Translations under genes and position numbers: made by a program | From: Siphonobacter curvatus | GTDB taxonomy: Bacteria > Bacteroidota > Bacteroidia > Cytophagales > Spirosomataceae | Direction of reading: 5' to 3' | Assembly (NCBI RefSeq): GCF_002943425.1 | Contig: NZ_PTRA01000008.1 | Coordinates: 88,444-152,443, forward strand | Length of the DNA: 64,000 nucleotides | The notes under the pieces: generated by a model | Told to the model about the DNA's origin: nothing | Databases searched by the model: none | The model's input: only the letters and a program-made list of their open reading frames with translations | Part shown: positions 45,824 through 54,784 of the stretch, in pieces | How the letters are laid out: every line of letters begins with the position of its first letter | Position numbering within the stretch: position 1 is the first letter of the stretch

Positions 45824-46447
45824 ATGGCTAACCTTCAGCGAACATTTATTAGTCAGGAAGAATACCTGCAAATCGAGCGTACCACAACCGTACGAAGCGA
45901 GTATTTCAACGGCCAGCTCCTGGCCATGAGTAGTTTGAATGAGCGAGTGGCCGACACCGTTAGCGTACACGATGCCATTCAGGCCAACCTGAGCCGGGCT
46001 ATCCAAGAGCAGTTAAGCGAACGGGGAAGCGGGCATTGTTTCACGGACGATCAGCGAGTTTTCGTAGCCGACAAGAATTTCTACACGTATCCCGATTTGG
46101 CCATTACGGCGGGTGAACCCCAATTTTCGGACGATCAGGTCGATACGCTGCTGAACCCGACGGTATTGATTGAAGTTTCTTCGGCGGGTAGTAGTAATTA
46201 CGACCGGGGGAGTAAGTTTGAAAACTACCGGAGTCTCGAAAGTCTGCAGGAATATCTGGTGGTGGATTCCCGTCGCATCTATGCCGAGCTATGGCGAAAA
46301 AATGAGTCGCAGCACTGGGCTCTGGTACTACAGGCTGAGCACGGTTCGGATATGGTGCACCTGCAATCGATTGATGCGTATCTGCTGATCGATGACGTGT
46401 ACAACCAGATTGAAAATTTACCGGAAGAAGAATTTACGATCCGGTAA
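45824..46447 (+). CDS. Uma2 family (DUF820) restriction-endonuclease-like protein
   Basis: 207 aa. The PD-(D/E)xK-like core is visible: YTYPDLAITAG with the Asp, then NPTVLIEVSS with Glu, and EYLVVDSRRIYAELWRK. The N-terminus ISQEEYLQIERTTTVRSEYFNGQLLAMS is typical of Uma2 proteins, which abound in cyanobacteria and some Bacteroidota. Function unproven. The ATG at 45824 is preferred over an upstream start at 45794. Terminator at 46483-46528. Confidence 0.88.
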   Translation: MANLQRTFISQEEYLQIERTTTVRSEYFNGQLLAMSSLNERVADTVSVHDAIQANLSRAIQEQLSERGSGHCFTDDQRVFVADKNFYTYPDLAITAGEPQFSDDQVDTLLNPTVLIEVSSAGSSNYDRGSKFENYRSLESLQEYLVVDSRRIYAELWRKNESQHWALVLQAEHGSDMVHLQSIDAYLLIDDVYNQIENLPEEEFTIR

Positions 46448-46482
46448 TCCTTTTTTCGTAACGCTTTGAGGAACAGAAGGAC

Positions 46483-46528
46483 GGCGGCAAATCTTCGCAA
46501 AAAACGGAGCCTTGTCGCCGCTTTTTTT
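46483..46528 (+). terminator. Terminator after the Uma2 gene
   Basis: GGCGGCAA and TTGTCGCC pair (one G-T) around 21 bases, then C, G and seven T. Confidence 0.65.
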
Positions 46529-46587
46529 GAGGAACAAGCTGGCCCTTTCCCGAAGGACAAACGAAAATCCGTTCGTAACTTCACGGC

Positions 46588-48420
46588 ATGGAAGATAAGC
46601 AGTTTGTGGTTTCGGCACGGAAGTATCGTCCGGTGACATTCGATTCGGTAGTGGGACAGTCGCACATTACAACGACGCTCAAAAACGCCATTCGAACCCA
46701 TCACCTGGCTCAGGCCTTTTTGTTTTGCGGTCCACGGGGCGTAGGCAAGACGACCTGTGCCCGTATTCTGGCAAAAACGATCAATTGCCTTCGTCTGGAC
46801 GATCACGTAGAACCCTGCGGGGAATGTGAAAACTGCGTGGCGTTTCAGAACAATGCTTCGCTGAACGTACACGAATTGGATGCGGCCTCCAACAACTCCG
46901 TCGAAGACATTCGGAACCTGATCGATCAGGTACGCTATCCGCCCCAGATGGGTAGTAAAAAAGTGTACATCATTGACGAGGTACACATGCTTTCGACGAG
47001 TGCCTTTAATGCGTTTCTAAAAACGTTGGAAGAGCCGCCGAGCTACGCCATTTTCATTCTGGCGACGACGGAGAAACACAAAATTCTGCCCACGATTCTG
47101 AGTCGTTGTCAGATTTTTGATTTCAACCGGATTCAGATCAAGGATATGGCCGATCACTTGGCCTCGATCGCTCAGCAAGAAGACATTATAGCGGAGTACG
47201 ATGCTCTGGAGCTGATCGCTCAGAAAGCCGACGGTGGGTTAAGGGACGCTTTGTCGATGTTCGATTTGAACGTTACCTTTTCTAAGGATGGTCAGATTCA
47301 TTACCACGATGTATTGAATAACCTGCACATTCTGGACTACGATTATTACTTCCGCCTGACTGATGCTTTGTTGGCAGGAAGTGTACCCCAGACCTGGCTC
47401 CTGTTCGACGAAATTCTGCGAAAAGGCTTCGACGGACACCAGTTTGTGGTCGGGTTAATCGAGCATTTCCGAAATCTGATGGTCTGTAAAGATCCATCGA
47501 CGGTACGCTTATTACAAGTTTCTGAATCGGTCCAGAATCGTTACCTCGAACAATCGGCGAAAACCTCGCTGTCGTTCCTACTATCGGCGATGAGCCTGGG
47601 CAGTCAGTGCGACATCAATTACAAACAGGCGAAACAGCAACGGCTGCACGTTGAGATTACGCTTTCGAAGATGGCTCACCTGCCTTCCGTACTCAATCTG
47701 GCCGGGTTGCCTACGCAGTCCGATACGGAAGAAGCCGAAAAAAAAAAGTCAACTGAACCCGTAACGTCACCCGTAGTTAGCCAAACGGCCGTTACTCCTC
47801 CCCCGGTTGTTACGCCGGTCCTTCCTGCTGTCGTAGCAGAAACGCCTGCACCTGAGCCAACCCCTGTGGTTGCTCCCGTAATAGCTCCACCCGTGGTGGC
47901 AGAAGTGCCTGCGGAGCCGGTTACGCCTCCACCGCCTGCTCGCCCAGTCAAAGCGATGAACGGTAGTTCCCGGTTGAAGGTGACCATTGACCTGAATAAT
48001 TTCGAGGAGAAATCAGAAGCTTCTTCGGAACAGAAAGAGGCCATTATTCAACTTCGACAGCCGTATACGGAAGAAGACCTCCACAAGGCCTGGGCAGAAT
48101 TCGTAGAAATTCGTCGGGGAAAAGGCTCGATGACGGAAGTGGTTATGCTGGATCGTGTTTTCACCCTGGAAGGGCACGTTATTCAGTTAGGGCTGGACAA
48201 TCCGGTACAACTGGAACTACTCAGCGATTTGAAAACGGACTTGCTGACGTACCTGCGGCAGACGCTAAAGAACGGTCAAATTCAAATTCACGGCTTTCTG
48301 GTTGAACATCAAACGAGTCGTCAGCCCTATACGCAGGCCGAAAAATTTAATTATCTCGCTGAGAAAAATCCCGCTCTGCTCGAATTAAAAAATAGTCTGG
48401 GATTGGATTTCGACTGGTAA
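46588..48420 (+). CDS. dnaX: DNA polymerase III subunits gamma/tau
   Basis: Clamp-loader ATPase of the replisome. The Walker A GPRGVGKT is at residues 48-55, the zinc site CGECENC, Walker B VYIIDEVHMLS and the SRC arginine finger in TILSRCQIFDF follow. Domain III ends near residue 375, then a Pro/Val/Ala-rich linker (about 390-450) and the tau tail to 610. A run of ten A at 47738-47747 (codons GAA AAA AAA AAG, residues 384-387) sits right at the core/linker border and could yield a short gamma-like product. Confidence 0.96.
   Translation: MEDKQFVVSARKYRPVTFDSVVGQSHITTTLKNAIRTHHLAQAFLFCGPRGVGKTTCARILAKTINCLRLDDHVEPCGECENCVAFQNNASLNVHELDAASNNSVEDIRNLIDQVRYPPQMGSKKVYIIDEVHMLSTSAFNAFLKTLEEPPSYAIFILATTEKHKILPTILSRCQIFDFNRIQIKDMADHLASIAQQEDIIAEYDALELIAQKADGGLRDALSMFDLNVTFSKDGQIHYHDVLNNLHILDYDYYFRLTDALLAGSVPQTWLLFDEILRKGFDGHQFVVGLIEHFRNLMVCKDPSTVRLLQVSESVQNRYLEQSAKTSLSFLLSAMSLGSQCDINYKQAKQQRLHVEITLSKMAHLPSVLNLAGLPTQSDTEEAEKKKSTEPVTSPVVSQTAVTPPPVVTPVLPAVVAETPAPEPTPVVAPVIAPPVVAEVPAEPVTPPPPARPVKAMNGSSRLKVTIDLNNFEEKSEASSEQKEAIIQLRQPYTEEDLHKAWAEFVEIRRGKGSMTEVVMLDRVFTLEGHVIQLGLDNPVQLELLSDLKTDLLTYLRQTLKNGQIQIHGFLVEHQTSRQPYTQAEKFNYLAEKNPALLELKNSLGLDFDW
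47738..47756 (+). promoter_or_regulatory. Candidate slippage site in dnaX
   Basis: Ten A then G. Gain of one A (or -1 frameshift) leads to TGA at 47754-47756 after Val-Asn; loss of one A leads to TAA at 47762-47764 after a few codons. Either gives a product of about 389-391 aa, as in slippage-made gamma in other bacteria. Confidence 0.6.
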
Positions 48421-48478
48421 AGTCTGGTTAATCCCGGTATTGTTAGCCAGATGTACCGCTTCCCTCCTAACATTCAGT

Positions 48479-48486
48479 ATCTTTGC
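48479..48486 (+). promoter_or_regulatory. Putative -7 element upstream of comB
   Basis: TATCTTTG fits TAnnTTTG 43 bases before the ATG at 48529, and supports it over an ATG at 48505. No good -33 element is visible. Confidence 0.4.
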
Positions 48487-48528
48487 CGCCGCGAATTGGA
48501 GTAGATGACTCCGCGTGGCCCATCACGA

Positions 48529-49233
48529 ATGAAACAAATAGACGTCTGCCTGACTCCCGAGTTGCTGTATCAGCACAAAATTGATAATGCTATTGTTGTG
48601 GTTGTGGATATTTTTCGGGCCACTTCCTGTATGGTTACTGGCTTCGCATATGGCGTACAATCGATTATTCCAGTGGCGAGTATCGATGAGTGTGTTAAAC
48701 TACGCGATCAGGGCTACTACGCCGCTGCAGAACGCAACGGCATGACTCCCGATGGTTTCGATCTGGATAACTCTCCCTTCAGTTACATGAACGAAAAGTT
48801 TGTCGGTTCGACCATTGCCGTAACCACTACAAATGGTACGCTGGCTATTACTAAGTCGCGGGCTGCAGTGAAAGTGATGATTGGGTCATTTCTGAACCTG
48901 GAAGCATTAGCAGCCTATCTGCGAACGCAGCAGTACGACGTGCTGGTGCTATGTGCGGGCTGGAAAGGCAAACCCAACCTGGAAGATACCCTGTTTGCCG
49001 GAGCGTTGGTGAATCGGTTGCAGAATGACTTCATGATTTCCGAAGACGCCGCTATGATGGCTCAACGCTTGTACGTAGGAGCTCAAAATGATTTACTGGG
49101 CTTTGTCGCTAATTCTTCCCACGTACGCCGCCTGCACCGATTAGGCATTCACAAAGACATTTCGTATTGTCTACAACATGACTTGTATGATGTCCTGCCG
49201 GTTTTACGGGGCAATCAACTGGTACGGATGTAG
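48529..49233 (+). CDS. comB: 2-phosphosulfolactate phosphatase family protein
   Basis: 234 aa. Family blocks VVVDIFRATSCMVTGFAYG, YYAAAERNGMTPDGFDLDNSP, TTTNGTLAITKS and CAGWKGKPNLEDTLFAGALV are intact. ComB hydrolyses 2-phosphosulfolactate in coenzyme M synthesis of methanogens; many Bacteroidota carry it without that pathway and its role there is unclear, perhaps sulfonate or sulfonolipid-related. No comA partner is next to it. Strong palindromic terminator at 49257-49284. Confidence 0.9.
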   Translation: MKQIDVCLTPELLYQHKIDNAIVVVVDIFRATSCMVTGFAYGVQSIIPVASIDECVKLRDQGYYAAAERNGMTPDGFDLDNSPFSYMNEKFVGSTIAVTTTNGTLAITKSRAAVKVMIGSFLNLEALAAYLRTQQYDVLVLCAGWKGKPNLEDTLFAGALVNRLQNDFMISEDAAMMAQRLYVGAQNDLLGFVANSSHVRRLHRLGIHKDISYCLQHDLYDVLPVLRGNQLVRM

Positions 49234-49256
49234 TATTCTTATTTTTTTATACCGGA

Positions 49257-49284
49257 CGCAGACAGAAGCTAGCTTCTGTCTGCG
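49257..49284 (+). terminator. Palindromic terminator of comB
   Basis: CGCAGACAGAAGCT immediately followed by AGCTTCTGTCTGCG: a perfect 28-base palindrome, then TTCTTGTTT. The lack of a spacer means that the innermost bases form the loop. Confidence 0.75.
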
Positions 49285-49315
49285 TTCTTGTTTCAAACCC
49301 CTTCTCCTGTCGTGT

Positions 49316-50242
49316 ATGAGAAAATCCTTTTTATTATTAGTATTGAGCTTACTAGCCTTTACCAGCTTTGCTCAGCAAGTAAAAAAACGTAAGCCGGTCC
49401 GTAAGAAAGGAACGGTAACCGTAAAGGCTCCTGCCGCTTCGCAAACCGCTCTGGATGCTCATCCCTTGCAGGCTGGGCAGGCGTTTGCGTATGATGTAGT
49501 GAAAGGCACTTTGAGTAAAACAGATGCAGCAGATGCTGAGAAACGCTACGCGGATTCCTATACCCTGACCCTAAACGCCGGAGAGGAAGTACGGCTGGAA
49601 GTAGCTTCGGATTGGTACCGCGTTTCCTTTTCCCTGGAAACGCCCGATAAACAAGTAACGACTCAAACGGATCATGAAGAGTTTCCGGGCTTTAGTATCC
49701 AGAAACTGAAATATACAGTACCCGCGTCTGGTACGTACACGTTGCGAATCTCCTCAACCGATCCGAACCAGACGGGAGATTATCTGATCCGAAAATACCT
49801 GCTTCCGTCGGAATCTGTCTTACCCGCAGAAACGGCGAGTTTCTGTGATCGGATTCACTTTTTGCTAGCCCAGCACCAAGATCATTTTTCGCGGATTAAA
49901 GGAAAGAAAACTCGTACGGATAAGAAAGCGGGCATAACGGAACATTACCAGACCGCCTTTGCCTTTCTACCCGGAAAGCCTTCCGAAATTTTATTGGAAA
50001 CCGAACAGGAAAAAATGAAGTATCAAACGATTCTGGCAGAATTTCCTACGAAAGAACAGGCTTTGCAAGTCCACAAAGAATATATACAGCAAATGAAAAC
50101 GTGCCTGGATGGCTGGCAAAGTGATGAATTCTCGGGTGAAAAATTTCAGGAATTCAGTATGTCGAGTTATACCGACTTTTTAACCCTAACGTTAAGAGAA
50201 GCAGGAAAGAAAAAATATCAGGTTGTACTGGGCTTGGACTAG
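49316..50242 (+). CDS. Secreted hypothetical protein with PPC-like domain, 308 aa
   Basis: ATG at 49316 opens a signal peptide (FLLLVLSLLAFTSFAQQ) followed by a Lys/Arg-rich basic stretch (KKRKPVRKKG). Residues about 55-160 look like a pre-peptidase C-terminal beta domain: YTLTLNAGEEVRLEVASDWYRVSFSLETPD, then YTVPASGTYTLRISSTDPNQTGDY. The rest is mixed alpha/beta with no family I can name. Probably periplasmic. The longer frame from 49178 overlaps comB and is not used. Confidence 0.75.
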   Translation: MRKSFLLLVLSLLAFTSFAQQVKKRKPVRKKGTVTVKAPAASQTALDAHPLQAGQAFAYDVVKGTLSKTDAADAEKRYADSYTLTLNAGEEVRLEVASDWYRVSFSLETPDKQVTTQTDHEEFPGFSIQKLKYTVPASGTYTLRISSTDPNQTGDYLIRKYLLPSESVLPAETASFCDRIHFLLAQHQDHFSRIKGKKTRTDKKAGITEHYQTAFAFLPGKPSEILLETEQEKMKYQTILAEFPTKEQALQVHKEYIQQMKTCLDGWQSDEFSGEKFQEFSMSSYTDFLTLTLREAGKKKYQVVLGLD

Positions 50243-50427
50243 AGGAGAATTTTGTAAAAGAAAAGCCCTAGTTAGAAGGTTAATAGGAAAATATATTCAA
50301 AAAAATACTCTTTTTTACTAACAAATGGTAATAAAATGAAAATAGGGAGGAATAATCCTGTTTTCAGGCTATTCTCTCCCTAACTTTGTCATTCACCGAT
50401 TAAGTTAAAGGTGTGGGTTAATTCTTG

Positions 50428-50461
50428 AAAAACCGTTTGGCCTTGCCGGACGGTTTTTTTA
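50428..50461 (+). terminator. Terminator in the region after the PPC-like gene
   Basis: AAACCGTTTGGC pairs with GCCGGACGGTTT (wobbles) then seven T. Confidence 0.65.
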
Positions 50462-50535
50462 TTGCAAAGCATCTTGGACGGCGTGGAAGTCGTATGTGAC
50501 TCCAGCCGCGATCCTTTCCAACGATGACACCTCTT

Positions 50536-50652
50536 CTAACGGGAGGTATGGGCCCCTGGTGAAGAGGCATGTGTTTGTGTATGACTTTCGAGTAAGCCGC
50601 CGATTACTCCCAGGACAATAGCCATAAGCAGTAAATAAATAATCTTTTTCAT
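50536..50652 (-). CDS. Small membrane peptide, 38 aa
   Basis: Too short for most gene finders. An ATG at 50652 gives MKKIIYLLLMAIVLGVIGG, a Lys-Lys start plus a hydrophobic helix, then a polar tail with His, Thr and Ser and a TAG stop. The layout is that of a bacterial single-pass mini-protein. No promoter with a clear TAnnTTTG is seen. It may be chance, but it lies alone in a 770-base gap. Confidence 0.45.
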   Translation of the reverse strand: MKKIIYLLLMAIVLGVIGGLLESHTQTHASSPGAHTSR

Positions 50653-51014
50653 AACGGAAATAGAGCTACAGATTTTGCCCGTATAAAACAGACAAAGTCT
50701 ATACGTATTAAAGGTGGGGTTAATTCATTTCCCGTAGCGGCTGGGAATAATGAATATCAGTTATTTACTTTTACAGAAACAGAGTCAATACTGAATGGTA
50801 ACCGTTTCTAAGAGGGCAGGACGAATACGGATTACCTAACAAAGCACGCATGGAGGCTAAAAAATATTGTTACTATTCGTTATTTGGTATTATTTGCCCG
50901 ATAAATGGATAAATTTTCTCGATAAATGGAATGCGTAAGCGATAAGGTGGTCGTCCTTTTTAGCTAGCATTTACAAGATCGTCTAAGCAGATTTACAGAT
51001 AAACGTAACTCGTT

Positions 51015-51263
51015 ATGATACGCAAATTCGAAGTAGGCGAAAAGGTAAAATGGTCTAAAGAGCTGGATATAATCCGGGAAGTATTAGAAAACCGCATGGA
51101 TCAGGATATGGACCGGGAACTCATTGAAACGAGGGATCTTAGCAGTATTGAAATGACGCCTCGTCCCCGCGTATTTAAAGGAATGGTTCGTTGTGGCTGG
51201 AATGACTTACAGGGTAATTGGCAAAGTGGCGTATTTCATCAGGATGAACTTATTTCTGTATGA
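51015..51263 (+). CDS. Small hypothetical protein, 82 aa
   Basis: Starts MIRKFEVGEKVKWSKELDIIREVLENRMDQDMD and ends GMVRCGWNDLQGNWQSGVFHQDELISV. The opening FEVGEKVKW and closing G-x-x-x-x-E-L resemble short SH3/KOW-like proteins such as YodC/DUF2158-type, but the middle differs. Soluble. It lies between a long non-coding stretch and the convergent LytTR pair. Confidence 0.7.
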   Translation: MIRKFEVGEKVKWSKELDIIREVLENRMDQDMDRELIETRDLSSIEMTPRPRVFKGMVRCGWNDLQGNWQSGVFHQDELISV

Positions 51264-51361
51264 GGAAGCGATACGGTTATCCTTGATGAGTACCGCTTAA
51301 AACTACGCTATTTGTAAAAGAAACTTGCCCCTATCAACTCTGATGAAGGTTAGTTCGATTG

Positions 51362-52072
51362 CTAAGAATTAAGCTTGCTACTTTCCAGTAATTTATACAC
51401 GTATTCCTTATAGCTTGCCCCAATCGGAATCTCGATTTTCCCCAGTTGAATCTCGCTGGCGGTATAAGAACTGATCTTATCGGTGTTGATGATAAACGAT
51501 CGATGTACCCGTAAAAAAGACCTACTCTTTATTTCTGATTCCATGGCCCCAATTTTGTACTTGGCCGTGATGGTATGATCGGGCATGTGAAAGACTAAAT
51601 AATCCTTAACACTTTCAATGAACAGAATCTGATCTAAGGGCAAACGGTGGATTTTACCCGCAGCACGTACATGCAAAAATGACTGACTGGCTACGGATTC
51701 AACCGGATTGACCACTGCTATACGTCTCAGGTAACGGTCTATTGCGTTGATGAATCGATTGAAAGTGATAGGTTTTAGCAAATAGTCCACTACATCCAGG
51801 TCATATCCGTCCAGTGCATATTCCCGATAGGCAGTCGTAATAATCACGGCAGGCGGATTTTTTAAGGCTCGGAGAAACTCCAGTCCCGTAAGTTTAGGCA
51901 TATTAATGTCCAAGAACAAAAGATCCACGGGTGTTGACCGAAGTACCTCCAGGGCTTTAACCGCATTGGGACAGCTGGCTACTACTTCAAAGCTATCCAG
52001 ATGAGATAAGTGGTTTTTGATTAGGTTGATGGCCAAGGGTTCGTCATCCACCAGAAGACATCGTACTTTCAT
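51362..52072 (-). CDS. LytTR family response regulator
   Basis: 236 aa. Receiver domain with acidic D9/D10, phosphorylated D55 in LLFLDINMPK and the Lys in YLLKPI. C-terminal LytTR DNA-binding domain at about 130-236 with FLRVHRSFIINTDKISSY. It starts 4 bases after the histidine kinase stop, so the two are an operon. The target is unknown; LytTR sites are short direct repeats, and none is obvious upstream. Confidence 0.94.
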   Translation of the reverse strand: MKVRCLLVDDEPLAINLIKNHLSHLDSFEVVASCPNAVKALEVLRSTPVDLLFLDINMPKLTGLEFLRALKNPPAVIITTAYREYALDGYDLDVVDYLLKPITFNRFINAIDRYLRRIAVVNPVESVASQSFLHVRAAGKIHRLPLDQILFIESVKDYLVFHMPDHTITAKYKIGAMESEIKSRSFLRVHRSFIINTDKISSYTASEIQLGKIEIPIGASYKEYVYKLLESSKLNS

Positions 52073-52076
52073 AGGC

Positions 52077-53153
52077 TTAGCAATAGTTCCTCAAATTGAT
52101 TTGTAGCGTAACGTCGAAGTGATTATGCTCGGCTGAAACCAGCAGGCTATGGTCATCCTTATAGACTAACGTCAACTGCTTCCGAATATTCGCCAGTCCA
52201 ATTCGATCACCGTAAGTTTGGCCCGGCTCCGCTACAAAATCATTGGTAATTTTGAAACGAAAGATTTGATCGCTGAGATCAAGTGCAATATCAATTACCG
52301 GATTTTCTAGGTCATCGCTTGTGCCATGCTTAAATGCATTTTCAACCAGAGATAACAGGATCAGCGGTGTAATACGGGCATCTTGGTCGATATAATGAGT
52401 AAAGTTGATCCGAAGCCGCTCATCATACCTTAATTTTTCCAGAGCAAGGTAATTTTTAATAAGATTAATCTCTCCGGAAATGGGTACAAATGGCTGATTG
52501 CAGCGATACAGTACATGATCTAGTATTCCGGAAAGGTCTGCAATGGATTGAGAAGTTACGGGCGAATTAATCAGAGATAAGGAATAAATATTATTAAGCG
52601 TATTGAAAAGAAAATGAGGATTAAGCTGTGCTTTCAAGGCGTATAATTCGGCCTGAGCTTTTTCCTTTTCTAACACTAAACGTCGCTTTTGCCCGATGTA
52701 CTGATCCTTCATTAACTTGGCAAAAGCGAAAATCCAGGCCATGGAAAAAGACAATGCGAAATAATGCATAACCAGCTTCGGAATATCCGTCATAATCTCC
52801 CCGATAGATTCCTGCTTAAAAGGAGGTGTCCTAATCAACGGTTCGACTAAATAAATGACGGCTATCCGGGATAGTACTGAAATTAGATAGCTTCCCGCAA
52901 GGAATAAAAGAGGGATCATGTAATAACGATCCGGATTAAGTAACTGAGGAATGATAAGATAGGCTACGAAATAGGAGGCAATCATGGTAACCGTTATGTA
53001 GTAACAATGCCGATAAAGAATTTTATCAAGCTCCTCAAACTCCTCGATATCGTAACGATTGAGGAAGATAACAGCAACTAACAGCCAGAATACGATATGG
53101 CTCAGCAATCGGTGCGACGAACTATACGCAATGATTTTATCCAGTAGCGACAT
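52077..53153 (-). CDS. LytS/YehU-type sensor histidine kinase
   Basis: 358 aa with four hydrophobic segments (about 19-32, 50-70, 78-104, 128-147), then a short linker and the His_kinase domain with H180 in LNPHFLFNTLNNIYSL and the N-box VENAFKHG. No extracytoplasmic sensor domain is seen, so it probably senses through the membrane. The TTG at 53183 is less likely than the ATG at 53153. Operon with the LytTR regulator. Confidence 0.92.
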   Translation of the reverse strand: MSLLDKIIAYSSSHRLLSHIVFWLLVAVIFLNRYDIEEFEELDKILYRHCYYITVTMIASYFVAYLIIPQLLNPDRYYMIPLLFLAGSYLISVLSRIAVIYLVEPLIRTPPFKQESIGEIMTDIPKLVMHYFALSFSMAWIFAFAKLMKDQYIGQKRRLVLEKEKAQAELYALKAQLNPHFLFNTLNNIYSLSLINSPVTSQSIADLSGILDHVLYRCNQPFVPISGEINLIKNYLALEKLRYDERLRINFTHYIDQDARITPLILLSLVENAFKHGTSDDLENPVIDIALDLSDQIFRFKITNDFVAEPGQTYGDRIGLANIRKQLTLVYKDDHSLLVSAEHNHFDVTLQINLRNYC

Positions 53154-53401
53154 GCCCAAAAGTAAGTTACTCGAATATAGCAATCAGCTTTCGGCGTTCA
53201 ACAGAAAATAAGCGACGATGTATGCGGGAAAAGTAACGTCGGTGTGCTTCTATCAACCATTGAGGGTTATTCGTCGTCGTTTAGTCATCGTCTATAAGTA
53301 CAGCGATTTTTAATACGCTCTCCGTGTTTTCTTTGTCAGCAATAGGTTGGATGGCCACCAGGTAAACGGTTTCCTACCTACGCTAGCTTCTGTGAAAAGA
53401 A

Positions 53402-54619
53402 ATGAAATCTTCGAATTACCCCATGAAGTCCTTTCGATTGATCCTCAGCTCAGTACTTTTTCTGCTGTCTTTTGTGCCCGGAACGGGCCAAATTTCAAGT
53501 TCTCCATGGACGGCTCATGAGTTGGATTCACTGCTCGAAAAAAAGAGAAAGGAATCCGGGACAGTTGGTCTGGCTGCTGCCATCATCATTCACAGAAAAG
53601 TAGTATGGATGAAGGGCTATGGATATGCCGATCTTGAAAAAAAGACACCTTTTACGCCGCATACGGTTATTAACCTCGCTTCGATCAGCAAAACGTTCAC
53701 CGGCGTTTGTATGATGAAGGCAATCGAAGATAAAAAGCTGTCTTTAGATGAGGATATTAATACTTATCTGCCTTTCAAAGTTATTAATCCTTATTATCCT
53801 ACGCAGAAGATTACGCTCCGCAACCTGGGTACGCATACGTCAGGTATTACCGACCGAACACCCATTTACGACAGTACGTATTTCTACGGAGGAGATCACC
53901 CTACCCCACTGGGAGAATTTTTGAAAAGCTATTTTGATCCTCAGGGGAAGTTTTACGCGAAAGAAAACTTCTTGAACCATAAGCCGGGCTCTTACCGGGA
54001 ATATTCCAATATAGCCGCTGCCCTAGCGGGCTATATCGTAGAGCAGGCCGTAGGGATGCCTTTGAATGAATACAGCAAACGGTGGATTTTCAAGCCCTTA
54101 CGAATGAAACAGACCGCTTGGTTTCTTCGGGAAATCGATCCGGCCAGCCATTCCAAGCTGTACGATAACCAGACGGATACGTTAAAATTAATTCCCTGGT
54201 ACGGGGAAGCTACGTATCCTGACGGGGGTGTCCGGAGTTCGGTAGCGGATTTGTCCCAATTTTTCATTGCCCTCTTGGGCGACGGCTCCTATCAGGGTAA
54301 ACGAATCCTGCAAAAAACGAGCGTTGAGACCATGCAACGCTACCAGTTTACGCCGGAAAACAAGCCCGTTAATGTGGACCTGAGTAGACTGAATTCCGGA
54401 ATATTCTGGGCTACCAAAGATAAAGCCACAAAAATTGGCCACGGCGGTACGGATCCCGGTGTAAAAACAGAAATGCTGGCGGATTTGACCAAAGATGTAG
54501 CCGTCATTCTCTTTAGCAATACCACGCTGACGGACAAAGCTCTTTTCAAGTACTACTTCGGAATCTACGAGGATCTTTGGACCTATGCCTACGCGTTAAA
54601 AGAAAAACAAAGACGATAA
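53402..54619 (+). CDS. Serine hydrolase of the beta-lactamase/class C family
   Basis: 405 aa, secreted (hydrophobic segment at about 12-30). Nucleophile S94 in the SxxK S94-I-S-K97, a Y-S-N triad in YREYSNIAAAL, and HGG in IGHGGTDPG. That fits the beta-lactamase/transpeptidase-like superfamily, often an esterase or D-aminopeptidase. No domain addition. Start either 53402 or 53423. The next gene is a class A beta-lactamase, an unrelated fold relative. Confidence 0.88.
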   Translation: MKSSNYPMKSFRLILSSVLFLLSFVPGTGQISSSPWTAHELDSLLEKKRKESGTVGLAAAIIIHRKVVWMKGYGYADLEKKTPFTPHTVINLASISKTFTGVCMMKAIEDKKLSLDEDINTYLPFKVINPYYPTQKITLRNLGTHTSGITDRTPIYDSTYFYGGDHPTPLGEFLKSYFDPQGKFYAKENFLNHKPGSYREYSNIAAALAGYIVEQAVGMPLNEYSKRWIFKPLRMKQTAWFLREIDPASHSKLYDNQTDTLKLIPWYGEATYPDGGVRSSVADLSQFFIALLGDGSYQGKRILQKTSVETMQRYQFTPENKPVNVDLSRLNSGIFWATKDKATKIGHGGTDPGVKTEMLADLTKDVAVILFSNTTLTDKALFKYYFGIYEDLWTYAYALKEKQRR

Positions 54620-54784
54620 GAAGGAATCGCTAGACAGCATTACGCAGGCCTGCTGCCCCATAAGTCTCACCCCTCTAATTATCTACGGCTAGTTATCGTA
54701 TTTACAGGGATTTTAGATATAAATAATTTATCTTTTCAATCGAATTCTCTTTCCATTCATTTTCTATCTTCATTCATTACACTG

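Larger units (their letters stand above)
50243..51014. other. Long intergenic region with one small ORF and a terminator
   Basis: About 770 bases. It holds a terminator at 50428-50461, a small minus-strand ORF (50536-50652) and a direct repeat CGATAAATGGA (near 50899 and 50921). I see no other gene or RNA family. Confidence 0.5.

Noticed and set aside
46279..46986. Minus-strand frame of 235 codons
   Set aside because: Spans the complement of Uma2, a terminator and the dnaX start; no family features.
47676..48044. Gly/Thr/Val-rich minus-strand frame of 122 codons
   Set aside because: Complement of the proline/valine-rich tau linker of dnaX.
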